64,000 bases of DNA, taken from the NCBI RefSeq assembly GCF_002775205.1, contig NC_036456.1, positions 21,167,968 through 21,231,967 of the forward strand, written 5' to 3'. A program made the position numbers and the translations under genes. The notes beneath the pieces are model-generated. The model worked only from the letters and a program-made list of their open reading frames with translations, had not been told where the DNA came from and made no database searches. This document shows, one piece after another, positions 47,450 to 58,540 of the stretch. This DNA is from Xiphophorus maculatus. Taxonomy: Eukaryota; Chordata; Actinopteri; Cyprinodontiformes; Poeciliidae. Numbering within the stretch: position 1 is the first letter of the stretch; every line of letters starts with the position of its first letter.

Positions 47450-49424
47450 TATTTAGAAGAAAACTCTTAAATATTGTCATGAATTTTGCAGCTGCAGACC
47501 TGATGCAGAAATATGTTGCAACTTCCCAGCATCTGACTGGATTCTGGATTCAGCTGAAGCCGTTCTGGTGAAACTGGACCCGGAAAAAGTTCTGCTGCAG
47601 GAAATGAACCAGGATGAAAATATCCAAACACTCGTCTCACTAATTCACCACTTAAATCTCTTCTGATATTTCTGTCGCAAATGTCTGACTTTATAATTTG
47701 CTTTTTTCATGCAACTTCTTAACTTTACAAGAAATTATTTCAATTTTAATATTGTAAATTCTTTAGTTTGTTTTCTGGCCAATTTATTCAGCTTTACATC
47801 TAAATATTATTTTTACTTCTATGAATATTCCATGTTTTTTGCTTGTTAGAAGTTTTGTTTTATTTTGTTTGGGTCAAATTTTCTCCTGCATGTAGAAAAA
47901 GTTTTCTTCTTTAATCTGTGGTGGCTCTGATTCTCTAGAGTTCAGTTTATAAAGTAAATGATTGTAGTAATTGTTTGGGTTCTGTCCTTTATGCAGTTTA
48001 ATTGTCTTACATAAACAGAGTTTTATTTTTCACAGACTGTTTAATCAGAAACTTTTTATTGAGTTTATTTAGGATATAAAATGATCATAAAATAAAAATT
48101 ATATAAACAGATACTTGCTTCTTATGTTCCAATGTGCCAAAGTTTGAAAAAATATGTTTTCTGATTTGATTTTTCCTGCAAACACATTTCCTACTATTTA
48201 AAACAGCTGCAGTAAGAAATGACTGTTTACACAGAAATGAATCTGTGTAAACAGATTATCCTAACTAATATTCTGTTAGGAGTTTGGCTGTTCATTATTA
48301 GCATTAATTGTTAACATACACAGGTTTTGTTACAGTGAACCAGTGCAGTCATAGCAACAGTAATAGGTTATGAATAATATATTTTAAACAGGATTGTAAG
48401 AAAATAAATCTTTGAAATATAATAACTATTCCTTTTCAATCTATGGTTAATATGATGATGTAATTGTCTGGTTATTGGTTACCTCTGATAACTTCAACAC
48501 AAGAATCAATACAAACAAGCTACAAGTTCAATTCATCAAAATTGACAGTAAATAGGATTTAACTAAAACAAAACGATTTGATTATAGGCAAAATAAGATA
48601 ACTAACTTCAAATGATAAAATTATTAATTATCAAGAGGTGGATCTGTTAAGAGTTGCATATGACAACATAAAGAAGGTGACGCCAATGAAGATGCTGACT
48701 GATGACATGATAACCTCACAGCACGACAACATGGAGAACCAGAACTCATCTCCACAGCAGGAGCCTGATTGGGTCATGGAGCGCCGGCAACGCCTGCTCT
48801 GACATGAAGCAGCGAACGAACGACGCTCAGACCAGCAACAACAGCGGCTGAGCACAGGACATGGTCTCCACACCGGCTGGCAACAACCATGGATGAAAAG
48901 ATCAGCAGAACCAGAACCATCATGCAACCCGGGCTAGGGACGGTCCACCAGGAAGATCTAAAAGGTGATAAATTAATGCTAAATTTGAGCCATTTAACTG
49001 ATCAAAATAAATACATAAAAATAATAACTTGAGAAGAAAATGAATCAATTTAACCAAACTTAAAATTGGGAGTAAATGTTATTTTTATTCCCATTAAAAA
49101 GCAAATGTCCTCAATTCTAGTTCAAAAGTTGACAAAAGCTGCTTGTCTAACTAGTTTATAAGCTAAACTAGCAGTTCTGTCAAATAATGAAGATAATAAA
49201 TTCTCCCATGACAAAATAATTCATCAGAATTAATAATGCACTGCTAGCCAGGAGACAGATACCGTTCCTTTAAAAGTTCAGGAAAAAAAGGTTCAGATCA
49301 TTTAAATAGAAGCTCAGGTGAACCTGACAAGGTTAGTTATGAAACTTATGAATTTGATTGAACTCTACAGTAGGTTGTTTTATTTGCAGCATTTAACGCC
49401 AGACTAAAGGTTAGTTAATCTTTC
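47450..49424. other. No gene seen
   Basis: AT-rich intergenic sequence. A 98-codon minus-strand frame at 48631-48927 has no recognisable domain and no splice context that I trust. No RNA gene seen. Confidence 0.55.
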
Positions 49425-49645
49425 TCTCTCTGTATCCATCCATTTTCTGTTCAGCCTTGTCCCTAATGGGGTCAGGAGGGTTGTTCCTGACCGCCTCTCA
49501 CCCTGGACAGGTTTTGGACTGTGGGAGGAAGCCAGAGTACCTGGAGAGAACCCACCATGCACAGGGAGAACATGCAGACTCCGTGCAGAAAGACCCCGGG
49601 CCGGGAATTGAACCCAGGACCTTCTTGCTGCAAGGCAACTCTCTC
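49425..49645. mobile_element. Common teleost interspersed repeat fragment
   Basis: The stretch contains ggactgtgggaggaagccag, then ggagagaacccaccatgcac, and ends gggaattgaacccaggacc. This is a pattern I recognise as one of the most frequent interspersed repeats in fish genomes. I am not sure of its class. No target duplication was identified. Confidence 0.5.
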
Positions 49646-50236
49646 TGTTAAATCTCTCTGTATCTTTATTTAAACTTATGTAAAGGACCTGAAATTTTAC
49701 ACTAATGTTAAAATATCATGGGTTTTGTTATCAATTTGTTTCTGTAACTAAAACTGTGGATAACAAATAAGTTTATAACAATAAGTTATATAACAAATAA
49801 GTATCAAAGTCATAAAATAAAATGAAAAAACCAGGATCAGATTTCCTCCAGAGTGTCTCTGCTTTAGCTGCAGTGGCTTTAGCATCATGCTAACCTAGTA
49901 AAACTGCTTGGTTTCTCATCTGCAGAGCTTCAGCAGCCAAACACAGATTTACTGTTTAAACAGAACAACCTGCTGAAACTTAATGTTTCAGAGTCCAGGC
50001 TGGTTGTGTCTGCAGATCATATTTATGTTCTTGTTCACATTCATCTGTTTCCTCCAGACATTTCAGGATGAAACTAAGAAGAGCTGAGAGATCTGCAGTT
50101 CCTCTGAGTCTCTCCTTCAAACCAAGGATTCAGTGAAAAGTTCAGGTTCAGGCAGGTAGAAAACAGGAATGTCCTTAAAGACAGATTCCTTCACGTTCAA
50201 CTTGGATCATATCAAAGCTGATAACAGACAAGTTTC
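49646..50236. other. No gene seen
   Basis: Unremarkable intergenic sequence up to the solo LTR, without supported exons. Confidence 0.55.
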
Positions 50237-50587
50237 TGTTGTGATCTGTGTTTTTCTGTGTTTATTTTGAGTTTCTGTCTCCATGTTGTCCCGTCTCCCC
50301 CTGATTGTTCCCAGCTGTGTCTCGTTCCCTGATTGTCTCCTGTGTATTTAATGTCACCTGTGTTTCTGTGTCTTTGTCGGATCCTTGTCGATGGTTCGTT
50401 CCAGTCTGTCGGTTTTTGGTTTTGCTGTCCGTTCGTGTACCAGTGCTACCAGTGTCAAGCTTTAGCTTTCCCCTCAGCTGTGCTGCCTGATTTTGGACTT
50501 TGTGTTTTTCATCATTAAATCACCTTATTCATCTCATCCTGGATCTGCTGCCTGCTGCCTCATCACCTCACACTGCAGTTTATAACA
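50237..50587 (+). mobile_element. Solo LTR (351 bp) with 5-bp target duplication
   Basis: Starts TGTTGTGATC and ends TTTATAACA, flanked by GTTTC at 50232-50236 and 50588-50592. In the + orientation it has a TATA-like tgtatttaa (about 50341-50349) and an ATTAAA (about 50514-50520), in the order expected of an LTR promoter and poly(A) signal. Internal retroelement genes are absent. It is probably Gypsy-like, but unproven. Confidence 0.75.
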
Positions 50588-52086
50588 GTTTCATCTCGTT
50601 GGTATGAAAGGTATTTTATTGTTGGTAGATCTCTCCCTTTCCCAGTAATCAGATTATCATTATAACTGAAAGATCAGATACTCTGTGTTTAAACTTCCTG
50701 CTGATAAACGAAGTTTCTTTACGGTCAGAGAGCTGAAGTCAGCAGACATGATAAAAGGTTTGAAGGACAAAGTCTGAGGGTTTTCATCATTTACAGCTTC
50801 ATGAAGAGTTTCTCTGTTATCTGAACTACAGAGGAGCCATTTTGAATGTCGGCTATAGAGACTGAAGATTCACATGAACAAATATAGTTGTGAGAAATGA
50901 GAGATTCCTAAATGTATATTTGATGAGTTAACAAGAGTTTCAGCTTGTAAAAGTCAACATATCAGGAAAATCTCTCAGGGAAAACGACTCTGGATTTCTG
51001 TTAGATTTCATCATCTCAGCTCAACATTTAATTCTGCACAGAACCACAGATGGTCAACATGAAACTGTCTCTCCACAAACTGTCTGGCATCAGAACCATG
51101 TTCATCCTCAGCCTGTCCAGCAGCTCGTCTCCTGCAGCAGCGGCAGGTGATGGTGTGTTTCCAAACACCTGGACCTTCACTCTGTACTCTGCAATGTTCT
51201 TGTCAAGGTTTTTATCTTCATACCAGAGGAAACGGAGATAATCTCTCTGATCCTCTCTGACAGGAAAACATCTGCTGTGACAGCGACCAGTTCTCAGAAA
51301 CCTCAGAAGATCAAGATCTCCTATCAGTTGTTCCAGTCTGGTCTCTTTAGAAGAACATCAGCAGCACTTGGATCCAACTCCACCCTGATCTGTCCTGGTG
51401 TTTCAGACACCAAATGTTGGAAGATACCAGTTTTCTCTACCTTCTGCTGAAGGGGAGCTGGTTCAGCTGGTCTTTATCAAGACTTTTCTGGATGAACTCC
51501 TTGAAGTGTTGTTTATCCATAATGCTCAGAAAAGCTTTGACATTTACAGACATCTTGATTTATCGTCCTTGGATCTTTCAAACACTGAATGTCTGTGATT
51601 CTCTGCAGGAACAGAAATGAGCTGCAGTCAGAGTTTGATCCTCTGCAGAGATCAGATGGATCCAGAAGAGCTGCTTGTGATTCCTGGTCAACATCAGAAC
51701 CTGCAGACATTTCATCACACATGGGGCCCAGTTCATCTCCACTAAGGGGCCCGGTTCGTCTCCACTAAGGGGCCCGGTTCGTCTCCCTTAAGGGACCCGG
51801 TTCATCTCCACTAAGGGGAGTGGATTGTATCTGATTATTAACTCCAATACTAACAATTTCAATCAATATTTGTGCAATGATGTTTTTTTATTTCTCAGAA
51901 ATTAAGGATCAATAACAACAACCTGCTCATTTATTCATTTGGACATAAAAAATTTAATTTACATTTTTAATGTCGACTGGAAAAAAACTAGACACAAAAA
52001 AACTATAATTTCCTTCAAATTGATCTTTGGTAATTTTTTTATATTACATTTATTTTTTCAATGTGAATCTTTATAATTGAACTTGA
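50588..52086. other. Intergenic; possible signal-peptide-like exon
   Basis: An ATG at 51050 opens a frame with a leader-like stretch (GIRTMFILSLSSSSSPAAAAG) ending at a phase-1 donor-like cag|gtgatgg near 51147. No matching Ig exon follows nearby. A 25-bp tandem repeat (about 51724-51826, units with CCCGGTTCGTCTCCACTAAG) is also present. Otherwise I see nothing. Confidence 0.35.
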
Positions 52087-52637
52087 GACCCACATACTGT
52101 TCAGGGTCAAATTGACCCGCTGATTAAAATCAAGATAAATTGAATCATGCAGAAAGTATTTATGTTTCCTCCATTTCTGCTGAGTGTCACTCAGTGTGGG
52201 TGGAGTTTGTCCACAGGAACAGAAAAGATTCCCGTCAAAAGTTGTGTGAAAACTTTCTGCTTTCTCGCAGTTTCCTAGTGAAGTAAAGAGAGTAGTGAGA
52301 AAGTGGGCTTGTGTGTGTTGGTGTGTGCATGTGGGGGTGTGTTGTGTGTGTGTGGTGAAATGTGGTTCATAGCTGCAAGGAAACATAGAATTGGACATTT
52401 TTTAATCTTTTTTTACACTTTAACTTGACTGCCGGGTCAAATTGACCTGAACAGTATCTATGTAAAAAAGTAGACCCAGTTGTTGGTACAAATGAATACA
52501 TTTTCAATTTATATATAGAGTGCACCTATTAAGACAAATAGAAAAAGTTTCATACAAGAAATATACTTCCAACTATTTCAAAAAAAATGTTAAACTTTAA
52601 AACGGGTCAATTTGACCCGGAACATAACAGGAGGTTT
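52087..52637. mobile_element. MITE-like segment with GGGTCAAATTGACCC palindromes
   Basis: Palindromes lie at 52104-52118, about 52434-52447 (GGGTCAAATTGACC) and 52604-52618 (GGGTCAATTTGACCC). The first two sit in opposite-facing copies of an ATACTGTTCAGG-flanked repeat, so they look like inverted termini. The last is followed by CGGAACATAACAGGAGG and TTTAA, resembling a piggyBac-type end at a TTAA site. A nested or degraded non-autonomous element is the best reading. Confidence 0.45.
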
Positions 52638-53434
52638 AACTGACATGAACAGAAAGTTTTTCTGCTGCTGTTTGTTTGAGCTGCACCTTTAAAATCTCAG
52701 CAGGTGGAAAAACTGGAAACTGGAGTCAAAGAATCAGGAAGAACAGAAACTATGTGAAGCAACAGAGACGCCTTCCTGCTGGGAACCAATGAGGAGAGCC
52801 GCTGGGATCATGTGACCCAACAGCTGACTGTCAAACCAACAACAGGCTGGGTTTGGTTCTGATCTCAGTCTGATGGATCAGCAGGGAGCCGCTCAGGTGA
52901 GATTTACTTTCTGATTGACATGAAGCAGAAGAGAAAATGATTTTATTCACAGAAATAAATCTGTTAATCTGTCAGAGTAAATATTAATTCACCACCACAG
53001 ATATTAATGGTGGAAAAGTGATTATTGATTATTAGAAAAAAGTTTCCATGAGTTAAACTGTCACTGATTGTTTCCTGAATGTCTGATGATCATCAGGAAC
53101 TGAGTGAAGATGAGAATAAATCTTATTATTTAAGCATTTAATAACTATAGATTCTATAAAATATGATTGAACATAATTTGTTATCTAAAATGGAAACAGT
53201 CAGATGATATGATCTGGTCCAGATTAAAGAGTCCAATGTTCAGACCAGTTCTCCCAGTTCTGATCCAAAACCTGCTGTTGGATCATTTGTTTATGCAAAA
53301 CCAGATTCTGTTTCATTTGGTAACCAAACAGAAAGCAGGTCCAGATCCTGGGAAAATCCTCAGAAAATGTGGAAGTGAGAAAGTTCTGCTTCTTTTTGGT
53401 TCTTTAATTCACACGGAACCAGAACAGACGAGGT
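52638..53434. other. No gene seen
   Basis: Contains an ATG followed by a donor-like site near 52872-52896 (MDQQGAAQ, cag|gtgaga), too short to call an exon. Nothing else is supported. Confidence 0.45.
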
Positions 53435-54035
53435 TCTGATGGGTCCTGATGGGTTCTGATGGGTCCCAGTCTGAGGTCCTGATGGGTCCCAGTCTGAGGT
53501 TCTAATGGGTCCTGATGGGTCTCAGTCTGAGGTTCTGATGGGCCCCAGTCTGAGGTTCTGATGGGTCCTGATGGGCCCCAGTCTGAGGTTCTGATGGGTC
53601 CTGATGGGTCTCAGTCTGAGGTTCTGATGGGTCCTGATGGGTCCCAGTCTGAGGTTCTGATGGGTCCTGATGGGTCTCAGTCTGAGGTCCTGAGGGGTCC
53701 TGATGGGTCCCAGTCTGAGGTTCTGATGGGTCCTGATGGGTCTCAGTCTGAGGTTCTGATGGGTCCTGATGGGTCCCAGTCTGAGGTTCTGATGGGTCCT
53801 GATGGGTCTCAGTCTGAGGTCCTGAGGGGTCCTGATGGGTCCCAGTCTGAGGTTCTGATGGGTCCTGATGGGTCCCAGTCTGAGGTCCTGATGGGTCCTG
53901 ATGGGTCCCAGTCTGAGGTTCTGATGGGTCCAGATGGGTCCTGATGGGTCCCAGTCTGAGGTCCTGATGGGTCCTGATGGGTCCCAGTCTGAGGTTCTGA
54001 TGGGTCCTGATGGGCCCCAGTCTGAGGTCCTCAGC
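53435..54035. repeat. 33-bp-type minisatellite
   Basis: About 18 units built from GATGGGTCCTGATGGGTC and CCAGTCTGAGGTTCT, with 33-bp periodicity and C/T variants. The unit length is a multiple of three and stop-free, so long frames stay open on both strands. They are not taken as genes. Confidence 0.93.
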
Positions 54036-55686
54036 TGTTTTGGCTCCAGCCAGACTAACAGGTAAATAAGGACACCCTGCATGTCCTCACTTCCTCCTTC
54101 AAGCTTCAGTCCAACAGTAAATAATCAGATGTTGGTTCAACAGATAAAAACTTTTTTTTCCAAACATCTGATTTGATCAAGTTGAACTATTTGAACTAAA
54201 TGTCATTTTTTAAAAGCTTTGATGACGTTGATGGTCAGAAAGTCGTGTTTGTGGTAACCTGGTCGTCATGGTGACCAGTTGTGGATCATTTGTTTTCTAA
54301 CCACTTTCTGTTTCTTGAGGAAATGATGCGTCGGCTGGCGGCCATTTTGTGACCATAGAAACTTTTCTTGCTTTCCTGCTTTTATTTAAATTTAATATTT
54401 AGTTTAGTTTTCAGTTAAACCATTTAGTTTATAAAACTGTGACTCTGGTTGTTAAACCAAACCAGGTTTTACAGTCGATAGAAACTCAACTAGAACAAAC
54501 ATTAAACTATTTTTATTTTAAAATCAGTCTGGATAATGATGTCAAAGATCAATCAATGTTTAATTAATAGTTTATTTTCACAGCAAGACTTAATGGAAGA
54601 TGAAAATTTAAAAGCAGAAACTATAAAAATTTCAACAAAAAATAAACTTTATTTTCCCTAAATATCAGTAAAAACATCAAAGTAAAATATTTATTTAAAG
54701 ACAATCAGATAAACTTGATGGGTGAAGAAACAAGAAGCAGCAGATTTTAAAATGATTTTATTTATTGTCATCAGAAGGTTGAATAGATTTAAATTTGACA
54801 AACCAACTATTGTTTCTGGATATTTCTCCTGCAGTACTCTACTCCGTCCACTACGTGGTGTTTGTTCTGTCAGGTGACGTCAGCACAGAGCCCAGGTGTG
54901 TTCAGGTTACAGGTGATCAGAGGGATCAGTGGTTCATTATCTGGAAAGTTTTCAGTCATTTATTGTTTTAGAGACAGAAGCTGCTGGTCAGGTTTTAACT
55001 CTTTCATCCAATCAGGTTTAAACTCTTTCAGCCAATCAGCTGCTTCTCTTTGTTTCACTGACAAAAGGAGAAACTCGGAGTTTCAGCTGCGGTTCAGTGA
55101 ACGTTCCTCAATCCGACCGACCGGATGAACCGGTTCCTGATCCGTGATGTTTACAGCTGGTAATGAAGCTGCTGATCAGGAAATGAATTAAAAATATAAT
55201 TTATATATAATGATAAATAATAATATAGTTTTAATGGTTTTTGTTAAGATTTAACATTTGTTAATATGAATTTTTTAGATTTTAAATTATTTTCAGTAAA
55301 AGTTAAACCCTGACAGGAATCACCTTGGTTTTTATCCTTAATAAAACTATTTATGTTTAAATAAATAAACATTAATAAAAAGCATGTTAAAATATTGTTG
55401 CATTTCAAGGTTTTAAGATTCAGACGTTTTATTTCCAACCAGCTGCTGGTTCTGTTGGACCTTTAGTTTCTATCTGCAGTTTTATTGATACATTTGAACT
55501 GAAAACCTTAAAAGTTCATTTAATGTTGATCAGATGGTTTAAATGTTGATGCTTTTCTTTCCTCTCCTGTAAAGTTCAGTTTATGATACATGAGGTTTTC
55601 ATTCAGGATGTGAGGATCTGGCCCGGTCCAGAGACCAGAGGTCTGTTGGTTCTGTTGGATCCGTTTAACTTGTGTTTCTCCTGCAG
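54036..55686. other. No gene seen
   Basis: AT-rich intergenic sequence. A short acceptor-donor bracket near 54835-54873 (ctcctgcag ... tcag|gtgacg) could be a 39-nt exon, but nothing links it to a gene. Confidence 0.45.
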
Positions 55687-55858
55687 ATCAGATGAAGATC
55701 TCAGCTGATCCTGGACTCTCCGTTACTCTGAGCTGCTGGGATCAAATCCTCAGAAATGAGCTGCAGTCAGAGTCTGATCCTCTGCAGAGATCAGACGGAT
55801 CCAGAAAACCAGACGGAGGACCGAGATGGGTTCTGGTTCTGGTTGTGACTGACTGACG
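55687..55858 (+). pseudogene. Degenerate V-set exon fragment
   Basis: A good acceptor (tgtgtttctcctgcag) precedes ATCAGATGAAGATCTCAGC. In the same phase as exon 2 of gene C, this reads DQMKISADPGLSVTLSC, like the DQTIRAEHGQTVALPC start of that domain. After the cysteine and a tryptophan, similarity ends and the frame stops (VLVVTD*). The sequence at 55758-55808 also occurs at about 51610-51660. It is probably the remains of another receptor of the gene C/D2 family. Confidence 0.5.
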
Positions 55859-56894
55859 ATGGAGGAACCAGGAACAGAGCCTGGTCCAATCAGCATCATC
55901 CACCTGATGGAGCTCCTCCTCCTCAGCAGGTTAGTTGCTTTGGTTCTGGTTTTATATAGATAAATATTAACTTTACTGTGTCTGGGAGTTAATTTAAAGA
56001 AAACACATTTTGTTTTTTTAAGTTGGACAAAAAACAAAATGTGAAATTAAACCAGCAGAAAGAAAAAAACATGAACTGAAGATGCTGTTTGTTACAGCAG
56101 GTGATGTAATGGATGACAGATGGTGTAAAAAATAATCTGCCTTTAAAACAAACTGAACTTTTCCTCTTTCACGTTTTATGTCAAATTCTGTTGATATTGA
56201 TCCATCCTGATAAATCCACAACCAGCAGAGTCAAGGCCGGTTCAGCCAATCAGCTCTCTAGATAGCTAGCTAGCTTACATAGCTACACAGCTAGCTAGAT
56301 AAATGTGTGAATTGTTTTTTAAGAAGCTTCATTTTCTGTAAATTATTTGACAAAGAATAAAGTAAAAAGCTCAGAACTTTGTACTCATGCAGTTCTTCTT
56401 CTGAAACAGCAGGGGGCGGTAAAGACTCCAGAATCTATAAACTTATTTTCAGTTCCCAAAAGTTTAGAACCAGAAACGTTTAAATCTTTGAAGTTGCTTT
56501 TCTAGCTGATGTAAGAATTATCTTTAAATTGTCTTGATGATGTCATAATGATGCATTATGTAACAGTAAACATAAACAGCACCGACCCAGACTGCTGTTA
56601 TGTTCTGATCCAGTTATTGTTCAGTCAGTTTACAGATCCTGGATGTGACCTTTACTCAAGGTCAGGGATCCTCATGTTCTAAGAGCTGATTGGACGATCT
56701 GACCTTTAACCTCTGGTTGTGGATTTAGATTCTGGGTTATTTTATTAGATTTGGAAACAAAATGGCTGAAAAAACCTCAAATATTTTCTTGAACACTAAA
56801 TGTATATCAGAGGTTTATTATATATTTTAATGATTAACAGTATTTAATGACCTAAAACAGAAACAGTCCAACAATTCATAAAATCAGTAACTTT
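55859..56894. other. No gene seen
   Basis: Intergenic, with a small TAGC-rich low-complexity patch at about 56258-56300. No supported exon. Confidence 0.55.
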
Positions 56895-58540
56895 GGGGAA
56901 AATATTCAAATATTTTAATTAAAAATCAACTTAATAACTTTGATAATAAAGTGACAGTTATGAAACAATTTGTGTAATTTCTGATTTTAAAACAATCTGG
57001 TCTGACCAGAAATGATTAAACCTGAGCTGATTTTGGGCTGAAGTTATAAATGAAAGTTTAAAGGTCAAAGGTCAGCCAGAGGTTGACCCTGGTGAACCAA
57101 GCAGCTTCTCTCCCACTTTCATCAAATCGAACAAAAAACTCGTGTCAAACTTTTCTGAAACGTTTTGCATGGAAACATTTTGAAGATATTGAAGAAAATC
57201 CAGAATTTCTGCAAAGAAGAAACATTTGTAAACAAAACGACGATTTAAAGGACAGTAAGTTTGAGTTTTATGTTTTTAATATTCAGGACTGATGTGAACG
57301 AGCTGAACATCATCTGAACTGGTTTCTGCTTCCTGAACATGTTGGTTGACCTGCTGACCTCAGATGGTTCAACAATCTGCCTGCATTTATTTTACAAGTT
57401 ATTACAATAAAGATCCAAACGGAGAATTTATGAGTTTATTGTTCCGACTCCAGAACCATGAACATTATCTCTGCCAGACAGGAATGAAACCAGCCGTTAC
57501 TAAAGACATGAGAACTCTGAGATGAGACTGAAGCAACAAACATGCAGCTTTAAGTAACAGCAGCAGGACCAGACACTGAACCAGTGGAACCAGTAAAACC
57601 AGTGGAACCAGTGGAACCAGTGAAACCAGTGAAATGTTTTGACTGGAGAAATGATGCATAAATACCAGAAACATCAGAAACGTAATAAATGAAATGATTT
57701 AGATGCTTCCAGGAGGAACATTTAACACAAACAGTTTAGTTTATGAACAAATATAAAACAGTCATATTTAATAAGACAGAATAAATGTGCAGATGAAACT
57801 TTTTGTCAGATTAAAAGAATATTTAGAAAATTCACATTTCTGCATTAAAAAGTTATTTATTGGTCTGATTAATATTAATATTCAATGTGTTTTCATTAAG
57901 CAGAAAAAATCACAATTAATAAAAATAAACATCAATCAGTTTAATCTGTTTCTGTTTCACTTTTTGAATTGAGTTTCTGAAAAAATGAACTTTTCAATAA
58001 TATTCCAGGTTATTGAATATGACTGTATATGAGGTTGGAACAAGTTTCTTGTGAAAATGAGTTTTAGTTTCTAAGTGAGATCCATCCTGAATAAATGCAT
58101 AAAATAAAAACAGAAATATAAAATAAAAACATTTTAAATCCAGAAGAAACGTCTAAAAGTCACAAACTGTCAGCAGATCCTGACACCAACCTGCAGCTTC
58201 ATTCAGTTTCTGTAATAATGAAGCATTCAGTCCAGTTTGGACGGGTTCTGGAACAACGGTTCTGTAACGGTTCTGTAACGGCCTGGTTTGGTTCTGGAAC
58301 GGTTCTGTAACGGTTCTGTAGCAGTTCTGTAACGGTTCTGTAACGGCCTGGTTTGGTTCTGTAACGGTTCTGTAACGGCCTGGTTTGGTTCTGGTGAAGG
58401 ACAGAACCAGCTGATACCAGTTTGGGTTTCCTCTGTTTGGTTCCGATGAAAACAGTCAGTCTGATTCATGATGAAGGTTCTGGATCCATCATCCTTCAGA
58501 TCAGACTGGATTCACTGCCCAGCTGGTCGGTTCTGATCCG

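Noticed and set aside
48631-48927. 98-codon cysteine-rich minus-strand frame
   Set aside because: No recognisable domain, no signal peptide and no reliable splice sites; length is compatible with chance.
51398-51720. Possible NLR-like or effector exon
   Set aside because: Frames on both strands were read; no conserved leucine-rich or nucleotide-binding motif was found.
53522-54082. 186-residue repetitive minus-strand protein
   Set aside because: It is a 33-bp minisatellite that happens to lack stops on both strands.
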